From NCBI GenBank assembly GCA_025055465.1, contig JANWXA010000053.1, forward strand, positions 1 to 10,595: DNA of 10,595 bases, in the 5' to 3' direction. This DNA is from Candidatus Kapaibacterium sp. (lineage in GTDB: Bacteria > Bacteroidota > Ignavibacteria > Kapaibacteriales > HRBIN21). The stretch's first letter is position 1. Each line of letters starts with the position of its first letter. The translations under genes and the position numbers were made by a program. A model generated the notes under the pieces. The model was given only the letters and a program-made list of their open reading frames with translations, was not told the DNA's origin and searched no databases. Shown here in pieces: positions 1-6,873 of the stretch.

Positions 1-343
1 CGAAGGCGGCTGTGGCCCCCTGGGCGATGGCATATGTCTGGGCAGTGAGGGAGCGGACTGCCCGATGCTGACGAGCGTTGTTGCCGAGACTGTCACGGAT
101 GGTAATGCTCAGCGTGTAAGAAGCACGAAATCCAGTGGTGTCTGTAGGCCGGAAGTTCAGTGCTGCATAGGGGACAATAGTCCATACATCCAACCGCGCA
201 TTGGAATCTGGGTCTTCTGCGGCGAAGCATAGGACGTCGGCGAGTACCGAGGTTTCCTGTGCAGGGAGTCGTAACCCAGATATGGTGAGTCCTGCGAGAA
301 TCAGCCCGATACTACGTAGCCACTGCAGTGCCGTACAGTTCAT
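1..343 (-). CDS. Secreted GWxTD-like protein, N-terminal part (runs off left edge)
   Basis: An open frame of 114 codons without a stop starts at ATG 343-341 and continues past position 1, so only the N-terminus is visible. Residues 1-29 form a signal peptide: a short N-region with one Arg, a hydrophobic stretch around residues 12-23 and a likely cleavage after LPAQ. The mature part has a hydrophobic strand pattern including RLDVWTIVPYAALNF (about residues 49-63), then a GF-x-A-SY-x-L-S-I-T-I-RD segment. That layout is what I know from the region preceding the GWxTD domain in FCB-group secreted proteins; the GWxTD signature itself would lie outside the window. The start codon lies inside the 3' end of rimO, giving a 32-base overlap in another frame, which suggests translational coupling. 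The coding region is well supported; the family call is moderate and the function of GWxTD proteins is not established. Confidence 0.7.
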   Translation of the reverse strand, partial: MNCTALQWLRSIGLILAGLTISGLRLPAQETSVLADVLCFAAEDPDSNARLDVWTIVPYAALNFRPTDTTGFRASYTLSITIRDSLGNNARQHRAVRSLTAQTYAIAQGATAAF

Positions 344-1631
344 AGTCTGTGGCATCTTCAATGAGCACGGTTGCGAAGGTTCCTACCTCTAATGGGTGCT
401 CGGAGTGTAGGAAGACGTCGTTGTCTACCTCAGGTGCGTCTCCTTCGGTACGTCCCCGATATTCGCCTGGGGATAGGTATTCGTCTACCAGCACACATAG
501 GCGGGATCCAATCTTGGCGCTGTTGAGCTCTCGCGAGATGCTTCGCTGTAACTCCATTAGCGCCTGCAGGCGGTGCTGCTTAACTTCTGGGGGGATAGGA
601 TCGCCTAAGATCCAGGCGGCGGTTCCCTCTTCGTGCGAGTATGGAAACACCCCCATTCGGTCGAAGCGAGCTTGGTGGACAAAGTCGTAGAGCTCGGCAA
701 AGCGCTCTTCTGTCTCATTAGGGTAGCCGACGATGAAGGTGGTGCGCAGGGTCACGCCCGGAACTCGGTTGCGAATGGTTTCCAGCAATCGTTCTATAGT
801 ACGTCGTGTAATGCCCCGACGCATGGAAGTGAGAACGGGTGTGGAAACGTGCTGCAACGGGAGATCAATGTATCGGCATACCGTAGGGTGCTCCACCATT
901 GTGTCCAGCAGCTCTTCTGGGAAGTGCGCGGGATACGTGTACAGAAGCCGTATCCATGAGATTCCGGGGATTTGGCCAAGGGCTTCAACAAGGTCGCAGA
1001 TGCGGCGTTTTCCGTACAAATCAACACCGTAGTATGTAGTGTCCTGAGCGATTAGGATAAGCTCTCGAACACCGCGTTCGGCCAGCCGGTAGGCTTCGCT
1101 TATTAATGACTCCATTGGTCGCGAGCGGTATCGTCCGCGCATGAGGGGGATTGCACAAAAAGAGCACGGGTGATCGCAACCTTCGGATAGCTTTAGGTAG
1201 GCATAGTGTCGAGGGGTGGACAGCTCTCGTTCACCCAAGAGCTCGTAGCGAAAGTCGTTTGCAAAAAGTCGAACAATGGGCTCGTAAGGCTCAGTACCGA
1301 AGAAGTAGTCAACTTCGGGCAACTCGCGACGTAGCTCCTCGGCATGCCGAGCAGAAAGACAGCCGGCAACAACCAGGCGCCGGGAACGACCAGCCCGTTT
1401 CCACTCTATGGCTTGCAGAATGGCGTGGATACTTTCCTGCTTGGCAGTGTCAATGAAGCCGCAGGTGTTTATAATGAGGGTCTCGGCACGGTCAATATCA
1501 ACGAGCTGAACACCGTGGGAGCGTAAGTACGCTGCCAAATTTTCCGAGTCCACCACATTCTTACTGCAGCCCAGAGTGAGGATGGCTGCTGAGGGGAGAG
1601 AGCCCCGTTCTGTCCGCTGTGGTTTTCTCAT
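312..1631 (-). CDS. rimO: Ribosomal protein S12 (aspartate) methylthiotransferase RimO
   Basis: Radical-SAM enzyme that adds a methylthio group to a conserved aspartate of ribosomal protein S12, using two 4Fe-4S clusters in the cytoplasm. With the start used here (439 aa), the N-terminal UPF0004 domain carries its three cluster cysteines at about residues 22, 57 and 91, and begins with LGCSKNVVDSE, the signature that separates RimO from the tRNA enzyme MiaB. The radical-SAM CxxxCxxC motif reads CDHPCSFC (about 152-159). A C-terminal TRAM domain for substrate binding occupies roughly the last 70 residues. The frame stays open to ATGs at 1682 and 1691, but ATG 1631 puts the LGC motif about 20 residues in, as in typical RimO, and leaves a non-coding leader. 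No clear Shine-Dalgarno precedes any of these starts. It is divergent from the hbd-like gene and overlaps the downstream secreted-protein gene. Confidence 0.95.
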   Translation of the reverse strand: MRKPQRTERGSLPSAAILTLGCSKNVVDSENLAAYLRSHGVQLVDIDRAETLIINTCGFIDTAKQESIHAILQAIEWKRAGRSRRLVVAGCLSARHAEELRRELPEVDYFFGTEPYEPIVRLFANDFRYELLGERELSTPRHYAYLKLSEGCDHPCSFCAIPLMRGRYRSRPMESLISEAYRLAERGVRELILIAQDTTYYGVDLYGKRRICDLVEALGQIPGISWIRLLYTYPAHFPEELLDTMVEHPTVCRYIDLPLQHVSTPVLTSMRRGITRRTIERLLETIRNRVPGVTLRTTFIVGYPNETEERFAELYDFVHQARFDRMGVFPYSHEEGTAAWILGDPIPPEVKQHRLQALMELQRSISRELNSAKIGSRLCVLVDEYLSPGEYRGRTEGDAPEVDNDVFLHSEHPLEVGTFATVLIEDATDYELYGTAVAT

Positions 1632-1770
1632 TGGGTGTTGCTTTTGTGGGGATGTCCTCGCCGGCGGAAGGACGTGCCCCATGGAAAGCATATTGCAGCA
1701 AGAGGATGGACAGTGGAAAAGCCGTGTGTATTTTTGCGCCGCTGGTCTAATAAGTATAGCGGTGCAGGAT
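1632..1770. promoter_or_regulatory. Divergent promoter region between rimO and the hbd-like gene
   Basis: This 139-base gap must hold the start signals for both divergent units. A possible plus-strand promoter is TTGCGC (1734-1739) with TATAGC (1755-1760) at a 15-base spacing, which would make the dehydrogenase mRNA nearly leaderless. On the minus strand the same bases read TATACT (1759-1754), a five-of-six match to the -10 consensus, but without a convincing -35 box. The two -10 candidates overlap. The role as a control region follows from gene orientation; the exact boxes are weak guesses. Confidence 0.4.
1652..1675 (-). promoter_or_regulatory. Possible hairpin in the rimO leader
   Basis: Arms GTCCT (1654-1658) and AGGAC (1669-1673) pair perfectly and enclose a CG/CG extension with a CCGG loop and a two-base bulge. 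An A-T pair and a wobble pair extend the outer end. It lies 21 bases before the preferred rimO start codon, so it would sit in the mRNA leader. There is no U-tract, so it does not look like an intrinsic terminator. If translation really starts at 1691 it would be coding and probably meaningless. Confidence 0.25.
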
Positions 1771-2625
1771 ATGGTGGAACGTGTTCTGGTTGTGGGGGCC
1801 GGGACGATGGGGAGCGGGATTGCTCATGTCTTCGCGCAGCATGGGTTCCTGGTCTCAGTTGTAGATATTGACGAGGAAGTGTTGCAACGAGCTCGTCTCT
1901 CCATTGAGCGGAGTCTGGAACGACAGATACGAAAGGGGATTTTGACAGAGGAAGAGAAGCAGGCAACACTGGAACGCATTCAGATGGGAACAGAGCTGGA
2001 AGAAGCCGCAAAAGAGGTGGACTTCGTCATTGAAGCAGCTCCCGAACATCCCGAACTAAAGCGACACCTTTTCGCGCGCCTGGACACCGCGTGTCGCTCT
2101 GACATTATTTTTGCCAGCAACACCTCGTCCATATCCATCACATGGCTGGCAGCGGGGACGCGTCGCGCAGAGCGATTCATTGGGATGCATTTCTTCAATC
2201 CTGTGCCTGTTATGCAGCTCTGCGAGCTTGTGCGTGGCTTAGCCACCACTGACGAGACCTATCGCGCTACGGAGGAGCTGGCGCGCCGGGTTGGCAAGAC
2301 CCCAGTCTGTGTACAGGACTATCCTGGATTCGTCTCAAACCGTGTTCTGATGCCGATGATCAACGAGGCTATTTACTGCCTGATGGAGGGGGTGGCTTCG
2401 GCAGAGGACATTGACACGGTCATGCGCTTGGGGATGAACCATCCGATGGGTCCACTGGCGCTGGCCGACCTTATCGGATTGGATGTTTGCTTAGCGATTC
2501 TGGAAGTATTGCATCGCGAGCTGGGGGATGATCGGTATCGCCCCTGTCCCCTGTTGCGGAAGATGGTTGCGGCAGGGCGGTTGGGGCGAAAAACCGGGCG
2601 TGGATTCTACGAATACAATAGCTAA
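1771..2625 (+). CDS. hbd: 3-hydroxyacyl-CoA (3-hydroxybutyryl-CoA) dehydrogenase
   Basis: NAD(P)-dependent cytoplasmic enzyme that interconverts 3-hydroxyacyl-CoA and 3-oxoacyl-CoA, used in beta-oxidation or butyrate/PHB-type metabolism. The 284-residue length matches stand-alone Hbd/PaaH proteins. The Rossmann nucleotide-binding motif VVGAGTMGSG is at residues 7-16, with acidic VDID after the second strand (31-34). Catalytic positions can be assigned by spacing to the human enzyme: Ser119 in NTSS, His140 in GMHFFNPVP, Glu152 and Asn190 in PGFVSNR. The C-terminal helical domain ends with the typical GRKTGRGFYEY. The frame is open upstream to 1576, but the extra residues resemble no family member and cross the rimO leader. 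ATG 1771 places the Rossmann strand at the N-terminus as expected; in-frame GTG 1762 is an alternative. It is the first gene of a unit with mreC 25 bases downstream. Whether it prefers the (S)-3-hydroxybutyryl chain cannot be told from sequence. Confidence 0.93.
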   Translation: MVERVLVVGAGTMGSGIAHVFAQHGFLVSVVDIDEEVLQRARLSIERSLERQIRKGILTEEEKQATLERIQMGTELEEAAKEVDFVIEAAPEHPELKRHLFARLDTACRSDIIFASNTSSISITWLAAGTRRAERFIGMHFFNPVPVMQLCELVRGLATTDETYRATEELARRVGKTPVCVQDYPGFVSNRVLMPMINEAIYCLMEGVASAEDIDTVMRLGMNHPMGPLALADLIGLDVCLAILEVLHRELGDDRYRPCPLLRKMVAAGRLGRKTGRGFYEYNS

Positions 2626-2650
2626 CGTCGTATAGAGTGGACACCTCTCC

Positions 2651-3502
2651 ATGCTGTTGCAGCGAGTTGCTGCTCTGGTTGTGCGTTTCAAAGAATATGT
2701 GGTCCTGGTGGCGCTTCTGTTGGCGTCGGTTGGGCTCATGCAGTTAGGGGACCCTTTGCGGATACCAGGTCTGCAGATGCTTACTGTCGTGGGTCTTGGT
2801 GTAGTCCAGGCTTTTGCAGGGACGGCGCTGAATCCATTTGTCCTGAAGAGGGAGAATGAGCTTCTACAGCAGCTCAATACGGAGCTCATGCTGGAAGTCA
2901 TGCGTTTGCAGCGGGCCCGTGCCGAAAACGAGCGGTTACGGCAATTGCTGGGGATACGAACGCAGCTTTCCTACGAGCTCATCCCTGGGGAAGTTGTGGG
3001 GTTAAGCGTTGGTCAGCTCCGGGCGTATGCTACTTTGGACAAGGGGGCCATCGATGGCGTTCGTCCAGGCATGCCGGTCGTATCCGCGGCCGGATTACTG
3101 GGTAGTGTGCGGGCAGTGAGCTCTCGCTTTGCTGTTGTAGAGCTATTAGAGAACCGTGAGGTGCGGGTTGCCGTTCGGTTGCAGGCTTCTGGAGCCGAGG
3201 GCATTCTTGTGTGGGGAGGGGAGGTTGGGAAATTCCTGCTGCGCTATATCCCCACATCGGTTCCCGTACAGGCAGGCGAGCGGGTTGTCACTTCTGCTTC
3301 CAGTGACCGATTTCCACCGGACCTGCTGGTGGGGGTTGTTCAGGAGGTCCAACGCGAGCACGGATTACCCTTTCATCGGATTATCGTTATTCCAACAGTT
3401 CCCTACCAGGTTCTGCGCCACGTCATTGTCCTAAGGCATGTTCCCAATCCAGAGCGGCGACTTTTGGAGGAGAAGTTTTTCACCCCAGAGGTGAAGCCGT
3501 AA
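2651..3502 (+). CDS. mreC: Rod shape-determining protein MreC
   Basis: Inner-membrane, periplasm-facing scaffold of the elongasome, linking MreB filaments to PBP2 and RodA during side-wall peptidoglycan synthesis. The 283-residue protein has a short cytoplasmic N-terminus, one transmembrane helix (about residues 15-33) with FKEY just before it, a coiled coil (about 64-102, rich in E, L, Q and R) and the double beta-barrel core (about 112-265). The core shows LDKGAIDGVRPGMPVV (129-144), followed by GLLGSV, and later VVTSASSDRFPPDLLVGVV (212-230), where many homologues have a Gly-rich GDG-FPPG-PVG. ATG 2651 gives a natural N-terminus; no Shine-Dalgarno is visible. The spacing of 25 bases after the dehydrogenase gene and 4 bases before mreD indicates an operon. 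mreB does not precede it, which is unusual. Confidence 0.95.
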   Translation: MLLQRVAALVVRFKEYVVLVALLLASVGLMQLGDPLRIPGLQMLTVVGLGVVQAFAGTALNPFVLKRENELLQQLNTELMLEVMRLQRARAENERLRQLLGIRTQLSYELIPGEVVGLSVGQLRAYATLDKGAIDGVRPGMPVVSAAGLLGSVRAVSSRFAVVELLENREVRVAVRLQASGAEGILVWGGEVGKFLLRYIPTSVPVQAGERVVTSASSDRFPPDLLVGVVQEVQREHGLPFHRIIVIPTVPYQVLRHVIVLRHVPNPERRLLEEKFFTPEVKP

Positions 3503-3506
3503 AGAG

Positions 3507-4046
3507 ATGGGATCCCCTCTGCCGGGAGCGCGGGTGTGGCTGCGCTTGCTGGGTTATGGCATTACTGCACTTCTGGGAGCTTTGGTGCACGTGCTTCTCC
3601 TTCCCTGGATTGCTGCTGCGGGGATTGTACCTGATGTGCTGTTGCTTTTGACCTTTTGGATTGCCCTCCGGGAAGGCCAGATGGCAGGAACGGCTGTAGG
3701 CTTCGCCGTTGGGCTACTGGTGGATGTCGTCACGCAGGGGCAAGTCGGGCTCAATGCGTTTGCGAAAACCGTATCGGGGTTTATAGTAGGGTTCTTTGCT
3801 CATCCAGAAGATCCGGAGTGGCTCTTTACTGTGGATTTTTTCACCATGCTGGGGATTGTTACTCTGGGTAGCGCCGTGCATAATGTCCTATATTTTGCTC
3901 TTTTTGTCCACCCACTTGAGGTGTCACCGATAGGGTTCGTGCTCAAATATGCTGGGGCAGCCACGGCCTATACGGTGGTAGTAGCAGCATTGCTCTTTCT
4001 GGGGGGGCGCCTCCTACGGCGGAGGGCTGCTATTTCTGAGCAATAA
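3507..4046 (+). CDS. mreD: Rod shape-determining protein MreD
   Basis: Small polytopic inner-membrane partner of MreC in the cell-elongation machinery. The 179-residue length is normal. Hydrophobic segments lie at about residues 14-38, 40-53, 58-74, 84-97, 110-133 and 147-167, consistent with five or six membrane helices. The family signature region PDVLLLLTFWIALREGQMAG (42-61) and the following GFAVGLLVDV are clear. The protein ends with a basic RRRAA stretch. It begins 4 bases after the mreC stop, with only a weak AAGAG upstream. Its last 17 bases overlap the 3' end of the convergent vWA-OmpA gene, so the usual mrdA (PBP2) and rodA do not follow. A run of seven G at 4001-4007 lies near its end, but the frame is intact. 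Confidence 0.9.
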   Translation: MGSPLPGARVWLRLLGYGITALLGALVHVLLLPWIAAAGIVPDVLLLLTFWIALREGQMAGTAVGFAVGLLVDVVTQGQVGLNAFAKTVSGFIVGFFAHPEDPEWLFTVDFFTMLGIVTLGSAVHNVLYFALFVHPLEVSPIGFVLKYAGAATAYTVVVAALLFLGGRLLRRRAAISEQ

Positions 4047-5376
4047 CGATTTCAACCCGGCGGTTTAGGCTACGTCCAAACTCTGTGTCGTTATCCGCGA
4101 TGGGCCTACTGGCTCCGAAGGCAACAACGAGGAGCTGGTGCTCTAAAACGCCCCGCTGGAGAAGGTACTGGCGGACGCTTTCTGCCCGCTGCAGAGAGAG
4201 GCGCCGGTTATACGCGGCTGTTCCGCGGTTGTCCGCATGACCTTCAATGCGGATACGTACCTCGGGACGACGTCTCAGGAAATGAGCGATGATCTCTAAT
4301 TCGGGAACAGTGTCGGGCAGAACGGCACTGTTGGTCTCAAAGAGCAGATGCTCCAGGATGAACTTGCGCCCGATTGCGACAACAGGAATAATCTGTCGCA
4401 CCAGCTGCCGACGCTCGCGATCCAGAATAGCCACTCGGACGGAGTCTGGGGGAATTTCCTCCCCAGTGCGGTAAGTGAGTACCCAAAGGTTCGTTAGTTC
4501 AGCTGCGTATTGGTCCAGGATCTGGGAGAACGGCATTTGAATGTCATACACGGCACCACGTGTTGCCTCAGCGATGCGTTTGTATTCTTTGAGTTCCGGG
4601 CGCGTAATGCAAAAGACTCGGACTTGGTGCTCGCGTAGGTAATCAATAATGCTCTCGGTGGTAAAGTTTGTGCGGCCATGTCCGCGCTCCCCTCGCTGAT
4701 GGTATGGGGCATCAGAGATCAGCACAATGACTCGGTTTGCGGCTGGTCGAAATGGGGCGCGTGCAGCTTCTGCAAGGGCCTCCAGAGCGTTCTCCTTTTC
4801 ATCCATACCACCGCTTGCCCAAATCTGGGAAACCCATTTGAGGAAGTCTCTCACATCCTCGGTGAGGGGGTAGACCCGCTCCAGCACATCGGAGAAGAGC
4901 AACAGCCCCAGCCGATAATCAATGCCGCGCAAGAGCAGGGTGCGGGTAAAGCGCTCGATATTGTCCCGTATCCCATTGACGTATGCTTGCATTGTACCTG
5001 TGACATCTACAGCAAAGACAAAGTCCACAGGGACACGATGCTGTGGGGACAATCGGCTGGTGGACAGGACAGGATATGCTCGTTCATTTTCTACAACTGT
5101 GAAGTCACTTGGTAGGATCGTGTCAGGGGTTTCGCCAACCACTTCCACGATGAGATTGATTTCCGGAAAGCGGGTGATGTCCACGTTATGTAGGCGCAAC
5201 TGTAGGGCTGCGCGCCGTGGCTCGATACGAGTCCGTTCTAAAATGCGGCGCTGAAGATTGGTGGTATCGGTGGGGGATGGGGTTCCCTGGAAACCGTGGG
5301 GCGCTGCCGTGGAAAGATGGATAACGGAAAGAGGTATAACAACGGCAGGCATGAGCCTTGTACGGAAGGCGCCCAT
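4030..5376 (-). CDS. vWA domain / OmpA-like peptidoglycan-binding fusion protein
   Basis: A predicted exported 448-residue protein. Residues 1 to about 25 look like a signal peptide with no lipobox cysteine. A beta-rich region follows (about 55-110). The von Willebrand factor A domain runs from about 115 to 300: VDFVFAVDVTGTM carries the metal-binding DxTxT form of the MIDAS motif (Asp124, Thr126, Thr128), GGMDEKENALEAL (189-201) resembles the GGDxxE loop of many bacterial vWA domains, and ISDAPYH supplies Asp222. The C-terminal OmpA-like domain (about 337-448) has the starting strand LFETNSAVLPDT, GHADNRG with Asp382, and NRRVEI with Arg440, the residues that hold meso-diaminopimelate of peptidoglycan. 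By family, it should be a periplasmic or outer-membrane-attached binding module tethered to the wall. It is the last visible gene of the minus-strand cluster. ATG at 5352 is an alternative start. The domains are sure; the ligand is unknown. Confidence 0.9.
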   Translation of the reverse strand: MGAFRTRLMPAVVIPLSVIHLSTAAPHGFQGTPSPTDTTNLQRRILERTRIEPRRAALQLRLHNVDITRFPEINLIVEVVGETPDTILPSDFTVVENERAYPVLSTSRLSPQHRVPVDFVFAVDVTGTMQAYVNGIRDNIERFTRTLLLRGIDYRLGLLLFSDVLERVYPLTEDVRDFLKWVSQIWASGGMDEKENALEALAEAARAPFRPAANRVIVLISDAPYHQRGERGHGRTNFTTESIIDYLREHQVRVFCITRPELKEYKRIAEATRGAVYDIQMPFSQILDQYAAELTNLWVLTYRTGEEIPPDSVRVAILDRERRQLVRQIIPVVAIGRKFILEHLLFETNSAVLPDTVPELEIIAHFLRRRPEVRIRIEGHADNRGTAAYNRRLSLQRAESVRQYLLQRGVLEHQLLVVAFGASRPIADNDTEFGRSLNRRVEIVIAQK

Positions 5377-5426
5377 TAGCTGGCTTGCCCTCAGTACGTC
5401 ATCGAAGCCCGGTGTCCTGTTTTGTG

Positions 5427-5448
5427 TCCGCTACTGGAGGGTAGCGGA
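5427..5448 (-). promoter_or_regulatory. Intergenic hairpin between the 467-residue gene and the vWA-OmpA gene
   Basis: A perfect 8-bp inverted repeat, TCCGCTAC and GTAGCGGA, encloses a 6-base loop. On the minus strand it starts 6 bases after the TGA stop of the upstream gene and lies about 50 bases before the vWA-OmpA start. Two wobble pairs could lengthen the stem. No U-tract follows on either strand, so it is more likely an RNA stability, processing or attenuation element than a full intrinsic terminator. The structure is seen directly; the role is inferred. Confidence 0.45.
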
Positions 5449-5454
5449 TGGACG

Positions 5455-6858
5455 TCAGAGCGTAATGCGGAAGAGGGGCGACAGCATGAAGAAGTGTCGT
5501 GTTTCGAAGAGACGCGCGGGGCGTAAGGGTGTTGCATACTTACCTTCCAAATACAGCCAACGCCCAATGATGGGCACGTATGCTCGCCCCAGTAAAATCT
5601 GGTTGGAGTATTGCAACGAGATGCCGAAGGGGAAGCTGCTTTGATTCCGATATTCTAACCGCAGATAGAGCCAGTCGGCAAACTCGCGAGGCCTGTACGT
5701 ACGTAGGCCTTCGACGCTATCGCGCACCAGCGATGTGGTGCCATCGGCACGCCGCAGGAAAGCGGCTTCTTGGATTTCAGCATAGCTTATGCCTGCGTCC
5801 AGCCGGAAGAAATGGGTGGGGCGTTGGGGATTGAGCCACCAGTTGTAAAAAAGCGTCCATTGCCCAGTAGAACGCAACACTGGAATGACACTGTCAGGAA
5901 GAATGTTCCAGTCTGGATTGGTTGAGCGCAGAGGTTCACGATCGGGGCCTGTGGGAAGAATGGCGTAAGTTTTCGGGTTAATGCGGCTCGAGGGATCTAT
6001 GCTTCGGAGCGGAATCTCTACGTGGAAGGCGGTGCCTGCCTGAGGTTGGAAAGGAAAGTAGAAATCTGCACCAACGATGAGTTGGCCACCGGCATCGACA
6101 TTGAGTTTGCGCACCGGGATTGCACCGCCCAGGAACTCCCGGTCCAGACCACCTGTGATACGGTATCCGCCACCGAGATGTACATCCAGAAGGTGAGGGA
6201 TTGCCTTTTGGGTTAGCTCGTCGGTGTTTTGGATAAGTGGACGTTGCAACAACACGCGTGCAATGCCCGAGGACCAGAAGGGATAACCAACGGGGTCAGT
6301 ACCAAGGTTTGCCCGTAGCCAGAAACCGCTTCGCCCCAGCTTGAGGCTTTGTTCAAACAGGGATACGGAGATAGCATGCCCTACATGGGTCGGCATCGTA
6401 AAGTTGATAATTGCCTCAGCTTGTGCAGGTGTCGGGGGAATGCTGGGGGGGATTTCTTCATAACAGTAGCGGCGCTGCGGATCTGCCAGGAAAGTTGCTA
6501 AGTTGCGAATGGTGGCTTCTATTTCGGGTGAGACCATCTTGGAATCGCCGCACTCGATCAGCAAAATGTCGAATTCGGTATTTCCACGGCGAGCTGTGGG
6601 TGCTGCCGTGACGAGAATGCGCTGCATGTCCAATTGGTCCTCTGGGTAACCCAACAGTAGAAAGGTTTGGTGGATTTGGATCATCAGATTGGGCTCACAA
6701 ATACGCCATCGCGGGAAGTAGCGCAGGATGTTAGGGTCTATGGTCTTTAGGGCTGCTACTATCGTATCGTGATCCGGAAAGGCACTGGTATGGCTTCCTG
6801 ATTGTTGAGACCATGCAATGGTGCAGGTAACGACACCGGCTATGAGCCACTGTACCAT
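5455..6858 (-). CDS. Outer-membrane beta-barrel-like protein with N-terminal periplasmic domain, unknown function
   Basis: I do not recognise a named family. The 467-residue product has a likely signal peptide (about residues 1-17, ending around AWSQ), a mixed alpha/beta N-terminal domain (about 25-135) and a long C-terminal part with alternating polar and hydrophobic residues and many aromatic residues (about 155-467), typical of outer-membrane beta-barrels. Repeated strand-like segments include GGGYRITGGL, LIVGADFYFPF, TLFYNWWLN and WLYLRLEYRN. It ends in FRITL rather than the classical terminal Phe. The N-terminal domain has three cysteines after the signal peptide (54, 103, 132), two of which could form a disulfide in the periplasm. 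An unusually good Shine-Dalgarno precedes ATG 6858. The gene sits 15 bases after a second barrel-type gene of similar plan and before the vWA-OmpA gene, suggesting an envelope complex. The coding call is firm; the barrel is inferred from residue pattern only. Confidence 0.8.
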   Translation of the reverse strand: MVQWLIAGVVTCTIAWSQQSGSHTSAFPDHDTIVAALKTIDPNILRYFPRWRICEPNLMIQIHQTFLLLGYPEDQLDMQRILVTAAPTARRGNTEFDILLIECGDSKMVSPEIEATIRNLATFLADPQRRYCYEEIPPSIPPTPAQAEAIINFTMPTHVGHAISVSLFEQSLKLGRSGFWLRANLGTDPVGYPFWSSGIARVLLQRPLIQNTDELTQKAIPHLLDVHLGGGYRITGGLDREFLGGAIPVRKLNVDAGGQLIVGADFYFPFQPQAGTAFHVEIPLRSIDPSSRINPKTYAILPTGPDREPLRSTNPDWNILPDSVIPVLRSTGQWTLFYNWWLNPQRPTHFFRLDAGISYAEIQEAAFLRRADGTTSLVRDSVEGLRTYRPREFADWLYLRLEYRNQSSFPFGISLQYSNQILLGRAYVPIIGRWLYLEGKYATPLRPARLFETRHFFMLSPLFRITL

Positions 6859-6866
6859 GGTGGTTT

Positions 6867-6871
6867 TCCTC
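6867..6871 (-). promoter_or_regulatory. Ribosome binding site of the 467-residue gene
   Basis: GAGGA on the minus strand, 8 bases before ATG 6858-6856. It fixes that start and stands out because the other genes in this window have little or no Shine-Dalgarno sequence. Confidence 0.55.
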
Positions 6872-6873
6872 GG

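Noticed and set aside
1576..1770. N-terminal extension of the dehydrogenase frame back to 1576.
   Set aside because: The extra 65 residues do not fit the family, overlap rimO coding sequence and the divergent promoter gap, and the Rossmann strand begins right after ATG 1771.
4001..4007. Run of seven G in mreD, with a similar run at 7952-7958 in the 555-residue gene, considered as phase-variation tracts.
   Set aside because: Both frames are intact, the tracts are short, and one is in a housekeeping gene near its 3' end, which makes regulated slippage unlikely.
4678..5115. Plus-strand open frame of 145 codons antisense to the vWA-OmpA gene.
   Set aside because: It lies opposite the vWA domain with its intact motifs; the product is cysteine-rich and low in order, typical of a shadow frame.
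5689..5710. Inverted repeat AGGCCT ... AGGCCT around a TACGTACGTA core.
   Set aside because: Only six firm pairs, wholly within coding sequence, with each arm itself a palindrome; probably chance.
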